From: Sphingobium lignivorans
GTDB taxonomy: Bacteria > Pseudomonadota > Alphaproteobacteria > Sphingomonadales > Sphingomonadaceae
Reading direction: 5' to 3'
Length of the DNA: 64,000 bases
NCBI RefSeq assembly: GCF_014203955.1
Contig: NZ_JACHKA010000001.1
Coordinates: forward strand, 620,001 to 684,000
How positions within the stretch are numbered: position 1 is the first letter of the stretch; every line of letters begins with the position of its first letter. The translations under genes were made by a program, and so were the position numbers. This document shows, piece after piece, positions 1 through 9,098 of the stretch. The notes under the pieces were generated by a model. It was given only the letters and a program-made list of their open reading frames with translations. It was not told the DNA's origin and ran no database searches.

Positions 1-1919
1 GCCGGGCCAGCGGCTCCACGCTGCGCTTCTACATGGAGGCACTGCACGAGCTTGGCGCGCAACTCTCCATCTCCAGCGAGCTGGCCGCCGTCCCCGCGCC
101 GATCCGGGAGCTGGCGGCGGCGAGCGGCGATGATGCGCCGAGCCGGCGGGACGAGCCTTATCGGCGCGCCGTCGCGGGCATCTATGCCCGGGTCGCCGCC
201 AATTACGAGGCGCTGACCGGCCAGCCGGCCCCGCGTCCCGCCAAGCTCAGGGGCGAGCCTTATCCCGATGCCGCCGCGCTGCGGGCCGATCTCGTCACGC
301 TCGGCCGGGGTCTGGCGGTGGAAGGCAATGGCGCGCTCGGGTCCGGGGGCGGGCTCGCGCGGCTCATCCGTGCCGTCGAGATTTTCGGCTTCCATCTCGC
401 CACGCTGGACATGCGCCAGAACAGCGCGGTCCACGAGCGCGTCGTCGCCGAGCTGCTGAAGGTGGCGGGCGTCGAACCGGATTATCTGGCGCTGGACGAG
501 GACGCGCGCGTCGCGCTGCTGCGGCGGGAACTGGCGCACAACCGTCCGCTCGGCACGCATTTCGCCGATTACAGCGAGGAGACGACGACCGAACTCGCCA
601 TCGTCGAGGCGGCGGCCGAGGCGCACCGGCTCTATGGGCCGGCCTGCATCACCCATTATCTCATTTCCAAGGCCGAGACCGTCTCGGACATGCTGGAAGT
701 GAACATCCTGCTCAAGGAAGCGGGGCTGTGGAAAGCGGCCGACGGCGCCGAGCCACCCCGGGCACCGATCATGGCGGTGCCGCTGTTCGAGACCATCGCC
801 GACCTTGAGAATGCGCCGGGCATCATGACGGCCTATTTCGAATTGCCGGAGATCGGCGCGCTCGTCCGTGCGCGCGGCCATCAGGAAGTGATGATCGGCT
901 ATTCCGACTCCAACAAGGATGGCGGCTATCTCACCTCCACCTGGAGCCTGCACGAAGCGAGCAAGGCACTGGCGCCGGTGTTCGAGGCGGCAGGCGTCTC
1001 CATGCAGCTCTTCCACGGGCGTGGCGGCGCGGTGGGGCGCGGCGGCGGCTCTTCCTTCGCGGCCATCCAGGCGCAGCCGCCCGGCACGGTGCAGGGGCGC
1101 ATCCGCATCACCGAGCAGGGCGAGGTCATCGCCGCCAAATATGGCACGCAGGAAAGCGCGCGGACCAATCTGGAAGCCGTGACCAGCGCCGCCATCCTCG
1201 CCAGTCTCGAGCCCGAGCAGCTCTCCCCGCGCGATAGCGCCCGCTTCTCCGCGGCGATGGACCGCATCTCGGCGCTGGCCTTCCGTTCTTATCGGGACCT
1301 GGTCTACGAGACGCCGGGCTTCCGGGATTTCTTCCGGCAGCTCACGCCCATCCAGGAGATCAGCGGTCTCAAGATCGGCTCCCGCCCGGCGAGCCGCACC
1401 AAAAGCAGCCGCATCGAGGATCTGCGCGCCATCCCATGGGTTTTCTCCTGGGCACAGGCGCGCGTGATGCTGCCGGGCTGGTATGGCGTGGGGCAGGCGC
1501 TGAAGGAATTTGGCGACGATGCGCTGCTGCGTGACATGGCGCAGGGCTGGGCCTTCTTCCGCGCCAGCATGGCGAACATGGAGATGGTGCTCGCCAAGTC
1601 GGATCTCGGCATCGCTGCCCATTATCTGCCGCTGGTCGAGGACAGGGAGGCGGGCGATGCGATCTTCGGCCGCATCCGCGATGGGTGGCAGCTTGCCCAT
1701 GACAGGCTGCTGAGCGCGACCGGCCAGCCCTATCTGCTGGCGGACAGCCCGGCGCTCGATGCCTCGATCCGGCTGCGGCTGCCCTATATCGAGCCGCTCA
1801 ACCTGCTGCAGGTCGAATTGCTGAAGCGCCACCGGAGCGGCGAGGACGATCCGCGCATCCGCGAAGGGATCGAACTGTCGATCAACGCCATCGCGACGGC
1901 GCTGCGCAACAGCGGCTGA
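1..1919 (+). CDS. ppc: Phosphoenolpyruvate carboxylase, 5' end outside the window
   Basis: Adds bicarbonate to PEP to give oxaloacetate, an anaplerotic step feeding the TCA cycle in the cytosol. The frame is open to the left window edge, so the N-terminal third is missing; about 638 residues of a usual ~900 are present. Visible hallmarks are the GYSDSNKDGGYL stretch, the catalytic FHGRGGAVGRGGG loop, QGEVIAAKYG and a C-terminus ending RNSG, close to the usual RNTG needed for activity. A strong hairpin follows the stop at 1955-1984. No sign of frame damage. The identification is secure from these motifs. Confidence 0.97.
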   Translation, partial: RASGSTLRFYMEALHELGAQLSISSELAAVPAPIRELAAASGDDAPSRRDEPYRRAVAGIYARVAANYEALTGQPAPRPAKLRGEPYPDAAALRADLVTLGRGLAVEGNGALGSGGGLARLIRAVEIFGFHLATLDMRQNSAVHERVVAELLKVAGVEPDYLALDEDARVALLRRELAHNRPLGTHFADYSEETTTELAIVEAAAEAHRLYGPACITHYLISKAETVSDMLEVNILLKEAGLWKAADGAEPPRAPIMAVPLFETIADLENAPGIMTAYFELPEIGALVRARGHQEVMIGYSDSNKDGGYLTSTWSLHEASKALAPVFEAAGVSMQLFHGRGGAVGRGGGSSFAAIQAQPPGTVQGRIRITEQGEVIAAKYGTQESARTNLEAVTSAAILASLEPEQLSPRDSARFSAAMDRISALAFRSYRDLVYETPGFRDFFRQLTPIQEISGLKIGSRPASRTKSSRIEDLRAIPWVFSWAQARVMLPGWYGVGQALKEFGDDALLRDMAQGWAFFRASMANMEMVLAKSDLGIAAHYLPLVEDREAGDAIFGRIRDGWQLAHDRLLSATGQPYLLADSPALDASIRLRLPYIEPLNLLQVELLKRHRSGEDDPRIREGIELSINAIATALRNSG

Positions 1920-1954
1920 GGCGCGGCTTTCCTGCGGCCTGCCCCTCAAAAAGG

Positions 1955-1984
1955 GAAACGGCCGGGGAGGGGCCCGGCCGTTTC
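1955..1984 (-). terminator. Bidirectional hairpin terminator between ppc and the barrel gene
   Basis: Perfect 12-bp inverted repeat (GAAACGGCCGGG with CCCGGCCGTTTC) around a 6-base loop, lying between two convergent genes. On the minus strand it is followed by five T residues (AAAAA at 1948-1952 on the plus strand), so the better terminator faces the outer-membrane gene. On the plus strand the tail is only weakly T-rich. Confidence 0.8.
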
Positions 1985-2012
1985 GTCTTCATTCAGGCGA
2001 TCGCCGGGGCGA

Positions 2013-2579
2013 TCAGAACTTGGCGACCACGCCGACCATCGGACGGAAGCTGTGGAAGTCTCCGCGCGTGTCGATCTGCGCGCGCAGGCGCATGTTGCTG
2101 CGGTCTGCCGTGCCACCCATGTCGGCGGGGGAGAGTTCCACGCCGAAGCCGTAGATCGTGCCGTCATAGTGGCGATTGGTGGAGACCGCCGGGCGGGCGG
2201 AATCGTCGAACTTGGTCCACTGGTAGCCGGCCCGGGCGAAGAACAGGCTGTCCTTGCCGGCCTTGAAGCCGACGCGGCCCGCGGCGGTATATTCCCAGTT
2301 GATGTCCTTATCGACGCCCTTCGCCACGGCGCCCTCGGCACCGACGACGAGCTTGCCGAAATTATAGTTGGCGCCGGCGACGCCTTCCACGAGCCAGCCG
2401 CGATAGCCGCTCGGCGGGCTGCCGTTATACTGGTCGTTGTCGAAATCGTGGAGGCCGCCCAGCACGCCGACATAAGGCTCGAACCGGCTGCTGTTGTCGG
2501 TCGTGTCCTGGGCCAGGGCCGGCGCGGACATGCCCGCGCCAAGCGCAAGAGCAAGGGCAGTGAGGGGAAGAGATTTCAT
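2013..2579 (-). CDS. Outer-membrane beta-barrel (porin-like) protein
   Basis: A 188-residue secreted protein, probably a small outer-membrane barrel. The first ~23 residues (MKSLPLTALALALGAGMSAPALAQ) are a clear signal peptide with an AxA-type cleavage site. The rest alternates short hydrophobic and polar stretches with many glycines and aromatics (YVGVLGG, FARAGYQW, VGVVAKF) and ends in phenylalanine, as barrel proteins do for Bam recognition. The start at 2579 is chosen for the signal peptide and an AGAAGG ribosome site. No enzyme motif is visible, so the ligand or role is unknown. Confidence 0.8.
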   Translation of the reverse strand: MKSLPLTALALALGAGMSAPALAQDTTDNSSRFEPYVGVLGGLHDFDNDQYNGSPPSGYRGWLVEGVAGANYNFGKLVVGAEGAVAKGVDKDINWEYTAAGRVGFKAGKDSLFFARAGYQWTKFDDSARPAVSTNRHYDGTIYGFGVELSPADMGGTADRSNMRLRAQIDTRGDFHSFRPMVGVVAKF

Positions 2580-2711
2580 GATACTGAACCTTCTGTTTTT
2601 TGACGAAGCGGGCTGTGCCCGCAATCACGATCGAACCGCGTCGATCGCCTGCCAAAAATGAGCTCAGCGCATGAACCGTTCCCGAATGAATTGTGGCGCA
2701 AAAGTGGAGAG

Positions 2712-2747
2712 GCCCCACTGTGTCATTTAGATGACACTGCGGGGCCT
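2712..2747 (-). terminator. 36-bp inverted repeat downstream of the cyclophilin gene
   Basis: Arms of 16 bases (GGCCCC..GTGTCAT pairing with ATGACAC..GGGGCC) match at 14 positions around a TTAG loop. It lies 78 bp after the cyclophilin stop and reads into a short TTTT tract on the minus strand, so a factor-independent terminator is the simplest reading. It could instead be an operator for the downstream barrel gene. Confidence 0.55.
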
Positions 2748-2824
2748 ATTCATTTTGCGTTCAGTTATATTGTACAGCGGTCAGCAGAGGACTTGCCCTG
2801 TCCTCCGCCGGCCGCGTTTGTTGT

Positions 2825-3274
2825 TCAGTTCACCGTCGCCTTGATGATCTTGCCCGGCTTTGCGGGCGGCTCGCCCTTGGGCAGCGCGTCGACATGCTCC
2901 ATGCCTTCGGTCACCACGCCCCACACCGTGTACTGGCGGTCGAGGAACGTCGCGTCGTCGAAGCAGATGAAGAACTGGCTGTTGGCGCTGTTCGGGTTGC
3001 TCGCGCGGGCCATCGAGCACACGCCGCGCACATGCGGCTCGGTGTTGAACTCGGCCTTGAGGTCCGGCATTTCCGAACCGCCCATGCCGGTGCCGGTCGG
3101 GTCGCCACCCTGCGCCATGAAGCCGGGGATGACGCGGTGGAACACCACGCCGTCATAGAAGCCTTCCTTCGCGAGCGTGGTGATCCGCTCCACATGGCCG
3201 GGCGCGAGGTCCGGGCGTAGCTGGATGACGACATCGCCCGTGTCGAGCGTCAGGGTAAGCGTTTGATCGGCCAT
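2825..3274 (-). CDS. Cyclophilin-type peptidyl-prolyl cis-trans isomerase
   Basis: Single-domain cyclophilin of 149 residues, predicted cytosolic because no signal peptide is present. It isomerises peptide bonds before proline and assists folding. The diagnostic core FHRVIPGFMAQGGDPTGTG holds the catalytic arginine and the glutamine that contact the substrate, followed by SANSQFFICF and a YTVWGVV stretch. The start at 3274 follows an AAGGAG ribosome site and gives a normal family length; open frame further upstream is not conserved-looking. Bacterial relatives are named PpiB, but the exact paralogue cannot be fixed from sequence alone. Confidence 0.93.
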   Translation of the reverse strand: MADQTLTLTLDTGDVVIQLRPDLAPGHVERITTLAKEGFYDGVVFHRVIPGFMAQGGDPTGTGMGGSEMPDLKAEFNTEPHVRGVCSMARASNPNSANSQFFICFDDATFLDRQYTVWGVVTEGMEHVDALPKGEPPAKPGKIIKATVN

Positions 3275-3552
3275 CTTGGAGAACTCCTTCTTTCGCCGCG
3301 CGATGCGGCGGGGGGCTGGCTGCCCGGCACATGGAGGGCCGCCCGGGTCGTTGCAAGGCCTAAGAGGCGGTCGGGCCGCTCGCCGGGTCGGGAAAATGAT
3401 CCCGGGCGGGCCGGAACGTGCCGGGGATGGCATCGGATCGTCGGAAACCGCCCTGCCGGGATGCCCGGCGCGTGTTGCATTTGCGAAAGCCTTGGGCGAA
3501 AGGGTGGGGATGGCGCGGCCACGGGGGCGGGCGCGGGAAAGGGAGACGCCGC

Positions 3553-4980
3553 ATGAGCGAGTCCGACGCCGCGCATCGCCTGGACGCGTCCTCCGATGAG
3601 CTCGACATCGCGATCGAGACCAATCTCGACGAGGACGACCGGCTGAAGCCCGAGTTCGTCTCCGCCGTCCTGGACGCGGTCGAGGCCGGGCGGGACGAGG
3701 ACGCGCGGGCGCTGGTCTATCCGCTGCATCCCGCCGACGTCGCCGACCTCATCGAGCTGACCCCGGAGGACAGGCGCGCCGCCGTCGCCGCGGCGCTGGG
3801 CGATCTGGTCAGTGCCGAGGTGCTCTCGGAACTGAACGACTATGTGCGCGACACGGTCGTTGATGCGCTGGAGCCCGCACAGCTCGCCGAGCTGGCGTCG
3901 GAACTGGATACCGACGATGCGGTCGCCATCATCGAGGATCTCGACAAGGCGGACCAGCAGGCCGTGCTGGACGCGATGGAGCCCGAGGACCGGGCCGCCA
4001 TCGAGAACGCGCTGTCCTATCCGGAGGAAAGCGCCGGCCGCATCATGCAGCGCGATCTGGTCGCGGTGCCGGAGCACTGGACTGTCGGCCAGACCATCGA
4101 TTATCTGCGCGACACCGTCGATCTCACGTCGGATTTCTGGGAGATCTTCGTCGTCGACGCGGCGCATCGGCCGATCGGCACCTGCCAGCTGAGCTGGGTG
4201 CTGCGCTGCCCGCGCGACATCGCCATGACCGACGTGATGAAGCGCGAGCAGACGCTCATCCCGGTCGACATGGATCAGGAAGAGCTGGCGCTGCGCTTCC
4301 AGAAATATGCGCTCATCTCGGCGGCGGTGGTTGATCCCGCCGGGCGCCTCGTGGGCATGATCACGGTCGACGACGTGGTGCATATCATCCAGGAGGAAGC
4401 GGGCGAGGACATCCTGCGGCTTTCCGGCGCCGGCGATGGCGACATCAACGAGCCGGTGTTGGACAGCTACAGGGCGCGCGTGCGCTGGCTGATCTCCAAT
4501 CTCCTGACAGCGCTGCTCGCTTCCTTCGTGATCGGCATGTTCGAGCACACCATCGAGGAAATGGTGGCGCTTGCCACGCTGATGCCGATCGTCGCCGGGG
4601 TCGGCGGCAATGCCGGCAGCCAGACGATGGCGGTGACGGTCCGCGCGCTGGCGACCAACCAGATCACCGCATCGAACACATGGCGCACGGTGCTGCGCGA
4701 GATCCGGGTGGCGCTGCTCAATGGCGTGACCGTCGCGACGCTGCTCGGGCTCGGCGTGATGATCGTGTTCGGCAATCCGCAGCTCGGCGCGGTCATCGCG
4801 GCGGCGATGATGACCAACATCGTCACGGCGGGCGTGGCCGGCGCGTCGATCCCGCTGATGTTCGACCGGTTCAATATCGATCCGGCCGTCGCCTCGTCGA
4901 TCTTCGTCACCATGATTACCGATTCGATGGGCTTCCTGGCCTTTCTCGGCCTCGCGACACTGGCGGGGCTCGCGGGCTGA
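3553..4980 (+). CDS. mgtE: Magnesium transporter MgtE
   Basis: Inner-membrane Mg2+ channel of 475 residues. Order of domains: acidic N-domain with helical repeats (about 25-140), two CBS domains that sense cytosolic Mg2+ (about 145-265), and a C-terminal membrane part with five predicted helices (about 295-475). The pore signature PIVAGVGGNAGSQ is intact, as is the CBS-type GMITVDDVV. Start at 3553 has an AGGGAGA ribosome site. The gene stands alone; no riboswitch-like leader could be recognised in the 278 bp upstream, so gating by the protein itself is the expected control. Confidence 0.95.
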   Translation: MSESDAAHRLDASSDELDIAIETNLDEDDRLKPEFVSAVLDAVEAGRDEDARALVYPLHPADVADLIELTPEDRRAAVAAALGDLVSAEVLSELNDYVRDTVVDALEPAQLAELASELDTDDAVAIIEDLDKADQQAVLDAMEPEDRAAIENALSYPEESAGRIMQRDLVAVPEHWTVGQTIDYLRDTVDLTSDFWEIFVVDAAHRPIGTCQLSWVLRCPRDIAMTDVMKREQTLIPVDMDQEELALRFQKYALISAAVVDPAGRLVGMITVDDVVHIIQEEAGEDILRLSGAGDGDINEPVLDSYRARVRWLISNLLTALLASFVIGMFEHTIEEMVALATLMPIVAGVGGNAGSQTMAVTVRALATNQITASNTWRTVLREIRVALLNGVTVATLLGLGVMIVFGNPQLGAVIAAAMMTNIVTAGVAGASIPLMFDRFNIDPAVASSIFVTMITDSMGFLAFLGLATLAGLAG

Positions 4981-5022
4981 CCGCCCGGCCGGGCCTTCGC
5001 GTCCTGTCTCGCTGAAGCCTGC

Positions 5023-6675
5023 CTAGCTGAACCGGCTGGGGTCGGTCATGGGATCGAGCTCGCCTGCATCCGGCGCGCGGGAGCGGGGCAGCGAACTGGT
5101 CTGGCGCTCGATCCGGCGATGGACGACCGGCTCGGTGCCCTCGATCCGCAAGCTCCGCAGTTCCTCCGTATTGGCCTGATCGGCCTTGGTGCGCCGGCGA
5201 TTGTGCCGGACATAATCGAGCCAGGTCGCGACATGATAGCGCTCGACCCAGAGCTGCGGCTCGGCCAAGTCGCGCAGCAGCGTCCAATGGCTGGCGCCGT
5301 CGCGCCGGCGGATGCGCTTGCGCTCGTCCATGGCGGCGAGGAAGCGCGGCACATTCTCCTCGGCGACCCGATATTCGATCGTGACGACGATGGGCCCGCT
5401 GCGCGGCTCGATCCGCAGCGCAGTCTCGGGTTCCCGCCAGCCGTCCGCGGGCGCCAGGTCGAGGTCCTCGATGGCGGGCAGCGGCATCAGGAAGGCCAGC
5501 GCCAGTCCCAGCAGTTGGACCACCGAGGCGATGGCCAGCGCGGCGGCCACGCCGTGATGGTCGGCCAGGACGCCGAAGAGCCAGCTCCCCGCCGCGAGAC
5601 CGCCGAACGCGGCCATCTGATAAAGCGCCAGCGCCCGTGCCACCACCCAGCGGGGCGAGGCCATCTGGACGCTGACATTGAAGGTCGAGAGCGCGAGGAC
5701 CCAGCCGCCGCCCGCCAGCGCGAGCGCGACGAGGGTAGGCAGGAGATAGCCGAGGAACGCGGTCAGGCACGCGCCGGTCGCCACCGCCAGCGATGCGAGG
5801 CGCACGATCATCTCGGTCGAGAACCGGCTGCGCAGCCTGCGGCTGGCGAGCGCACCCCCCACCGCGCCGATACCGAATGCGCCAAGCAGAATGCCGTAGG
5901 TCAGCGGCCCGCCGGCAATGAGGTCGCGCGCCACCAGCGGCATCATCGCGGGAATGGCGGCGCCCGGCACGCCGAAGATGATGGCGCGGACGAGGACGAT
6001 GCGGATCGCGGGGGAAAGGCTCACATAGCGCACGCCGGCCAGCATCGCGAGGCCGAGGCTCTCGCGCGGCAGGGTGCGCGGCGGCCTGTCCGGCTTCCAG
6101 CGCGCGAGCACCAGGATGAGCCCGACATAGCTCACCGCATTGGTCGCGAACGCCGCCGCCGCGCCCGCGACCGCGACGATGGCGCCGCCGATGGCCGGGC
6201 CAAGGCTGCGCGCGATATTGAAACCCATGCTGTTGAGCGCCACCGCTTCGGGCAGCATGGGGCGCGGCACCATCTCGCCGACAGAGGCTTGCCAGGCCGG
6301 GCCGTTCACGGCGGTGCCGCAGCCGATGAGGAAGGTGAAGCCCAGCAACGCCCAGGGCGTGAGCAGGCCCGCCCAGGCCGCCAGCGCCAGGATGACGGAA
6401 GCCACGAGCATGAAGGACTGCGCGCAGAGCATCACCTTGCGGCGATCGAGATTGTCCGCCACCGCGCCGGCCCAGAGCGAAAGCAGCACGATCGGCAGGC
6501 TGACCGACGACTGGACCAGAGCCACCATCTCGGCGGAGGCGCCCATGCTCGCCATCGTCCAGGACGCGCCGACCGACTGGACGAGGCCGCCGAAGTTCGA
6601 CGCGAGGCTCGCCATCCAGACCGCCCTGAACAGGGGCAGGCGGAGCGGGGAAGAAGGGAGCGATGCCTGTGCCAT
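5023..6675 (-). CDS. MFS exporter of the EntS/MFS_3 type with a C-terminal soluble domain
   Basis: A 550-residue major facilitator protein. Residues 1 to about 420 hold twelve hydrophobic segments; the MFS motif between helices 2 and 3 reads GAVADNLDRRK. The remaining ~120 residues are soluble and contain a ferredoxin-like segment (TIEYRVAEENVPRFLAAMDERKRIRRRDGASHW is its core region), often seen fused to this MFS branch. Members export siderophores or drugs, but substrate cannot be told here and no siderophore genes are adjacent. Start at 6675 was chosen as the first methionine directly before the first membrane helix; no strong ribosome site. Confidence 0.8.
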   Translation of the reverse strand: MAQASLPSSPLRLPLFRAVWMASLASNFGGLVQSVGASWTMASMGASAEMVALVQSSVSLPIVLLSLWAGAVADNLDRRKVMLCAQSFMLVASVILALAAWAGLLTPWALLGFTFLIGCGTAVNGPAWQASVGEMVPRPMLPEAVALNSMGFNIARSLGPAIGGAIVAVAGAAAAFATNAVSYVGLILVLARWKPDRPPRTLPRESLGLAMLAGVRYVSLSPAIRIVLVRAIIFGVPGAAIPAMMPLVARDLIAGGPLTYGILLGAFGIGAVGGALASRRLRSRFSTEMIVRLASLAVATGACLTAFLGYLLPTLVALALAGGGWVLALSTFNVSVQMASPRWVVARALALYQMAAFGGLAAGSWLFGVLADHHGVAAALAIASVVQLLGLALAFLMPLPAIEDLDLAPADGWREPETALRIEPRSGPIVVTIEYRVAEENVPRFLAAMDERKRIRRRDGASHWTLLRDLAEPQLWVERYHVATWLDYVRHNRRRTKADQANTEELRSLRIEGTEPVVHRRIERQTSSLPRSRAPDAGELDPMTDPSRFS

Positions 6676-6939
6676 GGTTCCGTTAAACTCGAGACACGTC
6701 GCCTCGATCCGTCTCCTGCCATTTCTTTCCGGCATTCGGCACATCGCGGCCGAACATCAACCCCAAAAGCCCGTTCGCGCGCGCAAAGTTGAAAACAGGG
6801 GCCGCCAGCGCTGGATGTCGATTGGACCTAAAGCAGGTTAGGCCCATGCAACCAACAGCTTCACTGCACGATTTCCCGCCGGAGTGACAGGCAGACAGGT
6901 CGAGGTCGCAAGGCCTCCTTGCAGATGAGGCAGAACGCC

Positions 6940-7257
6940 ATGACGGACAGGAACGACACCAGCCAGGACAGCGACAGCCGGAAGCAGCCCGTGCAAGCCA
7001 ATGACGGCCGTCCCCATGGCAATGCGCCGGACGGCGTCTCCAGCGCCGCGACGCAGGGGCGAGGCGGGAAGGGGGAGAGCGGCGGCGGCGCCTATCCCAA
7101 TCCTCACCAGGGCAAAAAGAAGGATCGCAAGGCCGACCCCGGCAGTTTCATGGGCCATGGCGGCCAGAGCGACATGGCCTATCACGGCACTGGCCAACTC
7201 GGCGAAACCGACGTGCCGGCGCAGGACAATGACAATTCATCCACCATATCGGACTGA
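6940..7257 (+). CDS. Small hydrophilic hypothetical protein
   Basis: A 105-residue protein with no recognised domain, no membrane segment and no signal peptide. Composition is strongly biased to Gly, Asp, Asn, Ser, Gln and Lys with almost no hydrophobic residues (for example GGKGESGGGAYPNPHQGKKKDR), suggesting a disordered protein, perhaps hydrophilin-like. A GAGGCAGA ribosome site precedes the ATG. Coding status rests on the ribosome site, third-position GC bias and lack of any better frame; function is unknown. Confidence 0.55.
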   Translation: MTDRNDTSQDSDSRKQPVQANDGRPHGNAPDGVSSAATQGRGGKGESGGGAYPNPHQGKKKDRKADPGSFMGHGGQSDMAYHGTGQLGETDVPAQDNDNSSTISD

Positions 7258-7375
7258 CGCCCGGCGCGCGTGAGGCGGGGCGTGGCGGGCCTGCCGTCCC
7301 CCGATCGGAATCGCGGAACCCGCCGCCCGTCCCGCCGTTTCTTCAGGGAGTTCCTCAAAGCCTGGACCCCATTTC

Positions 7376-8164
7376 ATGCTCGATATTCCGGGGTCGCAGG
7401 ACCCGCCCAGCTTCGATCCCCCGCCGGAAGCGGCCGCCTTTTACGCGGACAGCCTGAAGCTGCTGAACGAGTGGGACATCCCCTATCTCCTGTCGGGGAC
7501 CTATGCGCTCACTTGCCATACCGGCGTCGTGCGGCCGACCAAGGATATCGACATCTTCTGCAAGCCCGGGGACGCGCCCCGGCTGCTCGCCCGCTTCAAG
7601 GAGAGCGGGTACGACGTCACGGTCGAGGATGAGCGCTGGATCGCGAAAGTCTGGTCCGGGGACAATTTCTTCGACGTCATCTTCAACATGTCGTCCGCGT
7701 CCATCCCGATCACCGACGCATGGTTCGTCGAGGCGAACACGGCGGACGTCTATGGGACGACCGTCCGCGTGACGCCGCCGACCGAGTTCATCGTCTCGAA
7801 GGTCTTCATCCAGGATCGCTATCGCTACGACGGCGCGGACGTCGCGCACACCATCCTCAAGAAGCATGACCAGATCGACTGGCAGCGTCTCCTGTCGCTC
7901 ATGGAGCTGCACTGGGAAGTTCTGCTCATCCACATCCTCAACTTCCGCTTCATTTATCCCACCGAGCGCGATCTCATCCCGCGCTGGCTGTTCGACACGC
8001 TGGTCGAGCGCCTTCACGCCCAGGCGGAGCTTCCGGCGGCGAAGGTCCGCATATGCCGGGGCCGCCTGTTTTCGCCCCGCGACTATCTCGTCGACATCAG
8101 CGAATGGGGTTTCGCCGATCTTGTCGGCAAGGGAATGGACGAAAAGCATGAACGCCATCTCTGA
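7376..8164 (+). CDS. Predicted nucleotidyltransferase
   Basis: A 262-residue protein of the nucleotidyltransferase fold. The GTYAL....R-TKDIDIF stretch gives the glycine-rich motif and two metal-binding aspartates (Asp57, Asp59), and FFDVIF gives the third (Asp100), so the active site looks complete. Such proteins move a nucleotide onto a protein, RNA or small molecule; the layout resembles AbiEii/DUF6036-like families rather than known antibiotic-modifying enzymes. Its 3' end overlaps the next gene by 17 bp, implying coupled translation with the metallophosphoesterase. Substrate unknown. Confidence 0.75.
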   Translation: MLDIPGSQDPPSFDPPPEAAAFYADSLKLLNEWDIPYLLSGTYALTCHTGVVRPTKDIDIFCKPGDAPRLLARFKESGYDVTVEDERWIAKVWSGDNFFDVIFNMSSASIPITDAWFVEANTADVYGTTVRVTPPTEFIVSKVFIQDRYRYDGADVAHTILKKHDQIDWQRLLSLMELHWEVLLIHILNFRFIYPTERDLIPRWLFDTLVERLHAQAELPAAKVRICRGRLFSPRDYLVDISEWGFADLVGKGMDEKHERHL

Positions 8165-8912
8165 TCCAGATCACACCGGGCCCGAACCCGAGCGGCCCGA
8201 TCCCGTCCGCGTGGCCGCCATCGGCGATCTCCACGTCACCGAGCAGGATAATCGGCGCTACCGCGACATGTTCGAGGAAATCTCCCGCAACGCCGACATT
8301 CTCGCGCTGTGCGGCGATCTCACCAATTTCGGCAAGACGAGCGAGGCCGAGCGGCTGGCGGAGGATCTCTCCGGCTGCTCGGTCCCCATCGTCGGCGTGC
8401 TGGGCAATCATGATTATGAGTGCGGCCAGCCCGAGGAAGTCGCCCGCATCCTCCAGCAGGCCGGGGTCCGCATCCTCGACGAGCAGGCGGTCGAGATCGA
8501 GGGCATCGGCTTTGCCGGGGTGAAGGGCTTCGTCGGCGGTTTCGGTCGCGGCGAACTCGGCGCTTTCGGGGAGACGGCGATCAAGACGTTCGTCGATGAA
8601 TCGATCAACGAGGCGCGCAAGCTCGAGAACAGCCTGCGCTCGCTGCGCACCGAGCGGACCGTCGCCGTGCTGCATTATGCGCCGGTCGCGGCCACCGTGG
8701 AAGGCGAGCCGCTGGAAATCTTCCCTTTCCTCGGTTCCTCGCGCCTCGCCGATGCCATCGACCGCTTCGAGAATGTAAAGATGGTCGTCCACGGCCATGC
8801 ACATCGCGGCACTTATGCCGGCGAGACCCTGCGCGGCATCCCCGTGTACAATTGCGCGCAATGGGTGGTGTCCGAGAAATTCGGCCGCCCCTATGCGCTG
8901 CTGGAGGTGTGA
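8148..8912 (+). CDS. Calcineurin-like metallophosphoesterase
   Basis: A 254-residue phosphoesterase with all family motifs in order: GDLH (metal), GDLTNFG, GNHDY and HGHAH. These bind two metals and hydrolyse phosphate mono- or diesters. No signal peptide, so it acts in the cytosol. The ATG at 8148 lies inside the preceding nucleotidyltransferase gene in another frame (17 bp overlap), which points to a two-gene unit in which one protein may add and the other remove a nucleotide. That pairing is inference; the natural substrate cannot be read from sequence. Confidence 0.85.
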   Translation: MNAISDPDHTGPEPERPDPVRVAAIGDLHVTEQDNRRYRDMFEEISRNADILALCGDLTNFGKTSEAERLAEDLSGCSVPIVGVLGNHDYECGQPEEVARILQQAGVRILDEQAVEIEGIGFAGVKGFVGGFGRGELGAFGETAIKTFVDESINEARKLENSLRSLRTERTVAVLHYAPVAATVEGEPLEIFPFLGSSRLADAIDRFENVKMVVHGHAHRGTYAGETLRGIPVYNCAQWVVSEKFGRPYALLEV

Positions 8913-9098
8913 GCGCGTCGGGCGCTCTTGTCCGCTCTTCATGATGGCGGCCGCCGGGCACTAAGGCATGCTCCGTTCAGGCGGTGTCGATAAATTCGAT
9001 GGCTTCGCGGAAGGGCGGCTATCCGGGATTTTGCTACAGGAGCAGCCTGTCGGGACAACCCCATTGCAGACGTTGGCGGAACCAAGCATCCTTTCCGT

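Noticed and set aside
5119..6792. 557-codon open frame antisense to the MFS exporter
   Set aside because: Composition dominated by Arg, Gly, His and Gln; no plausible protein.
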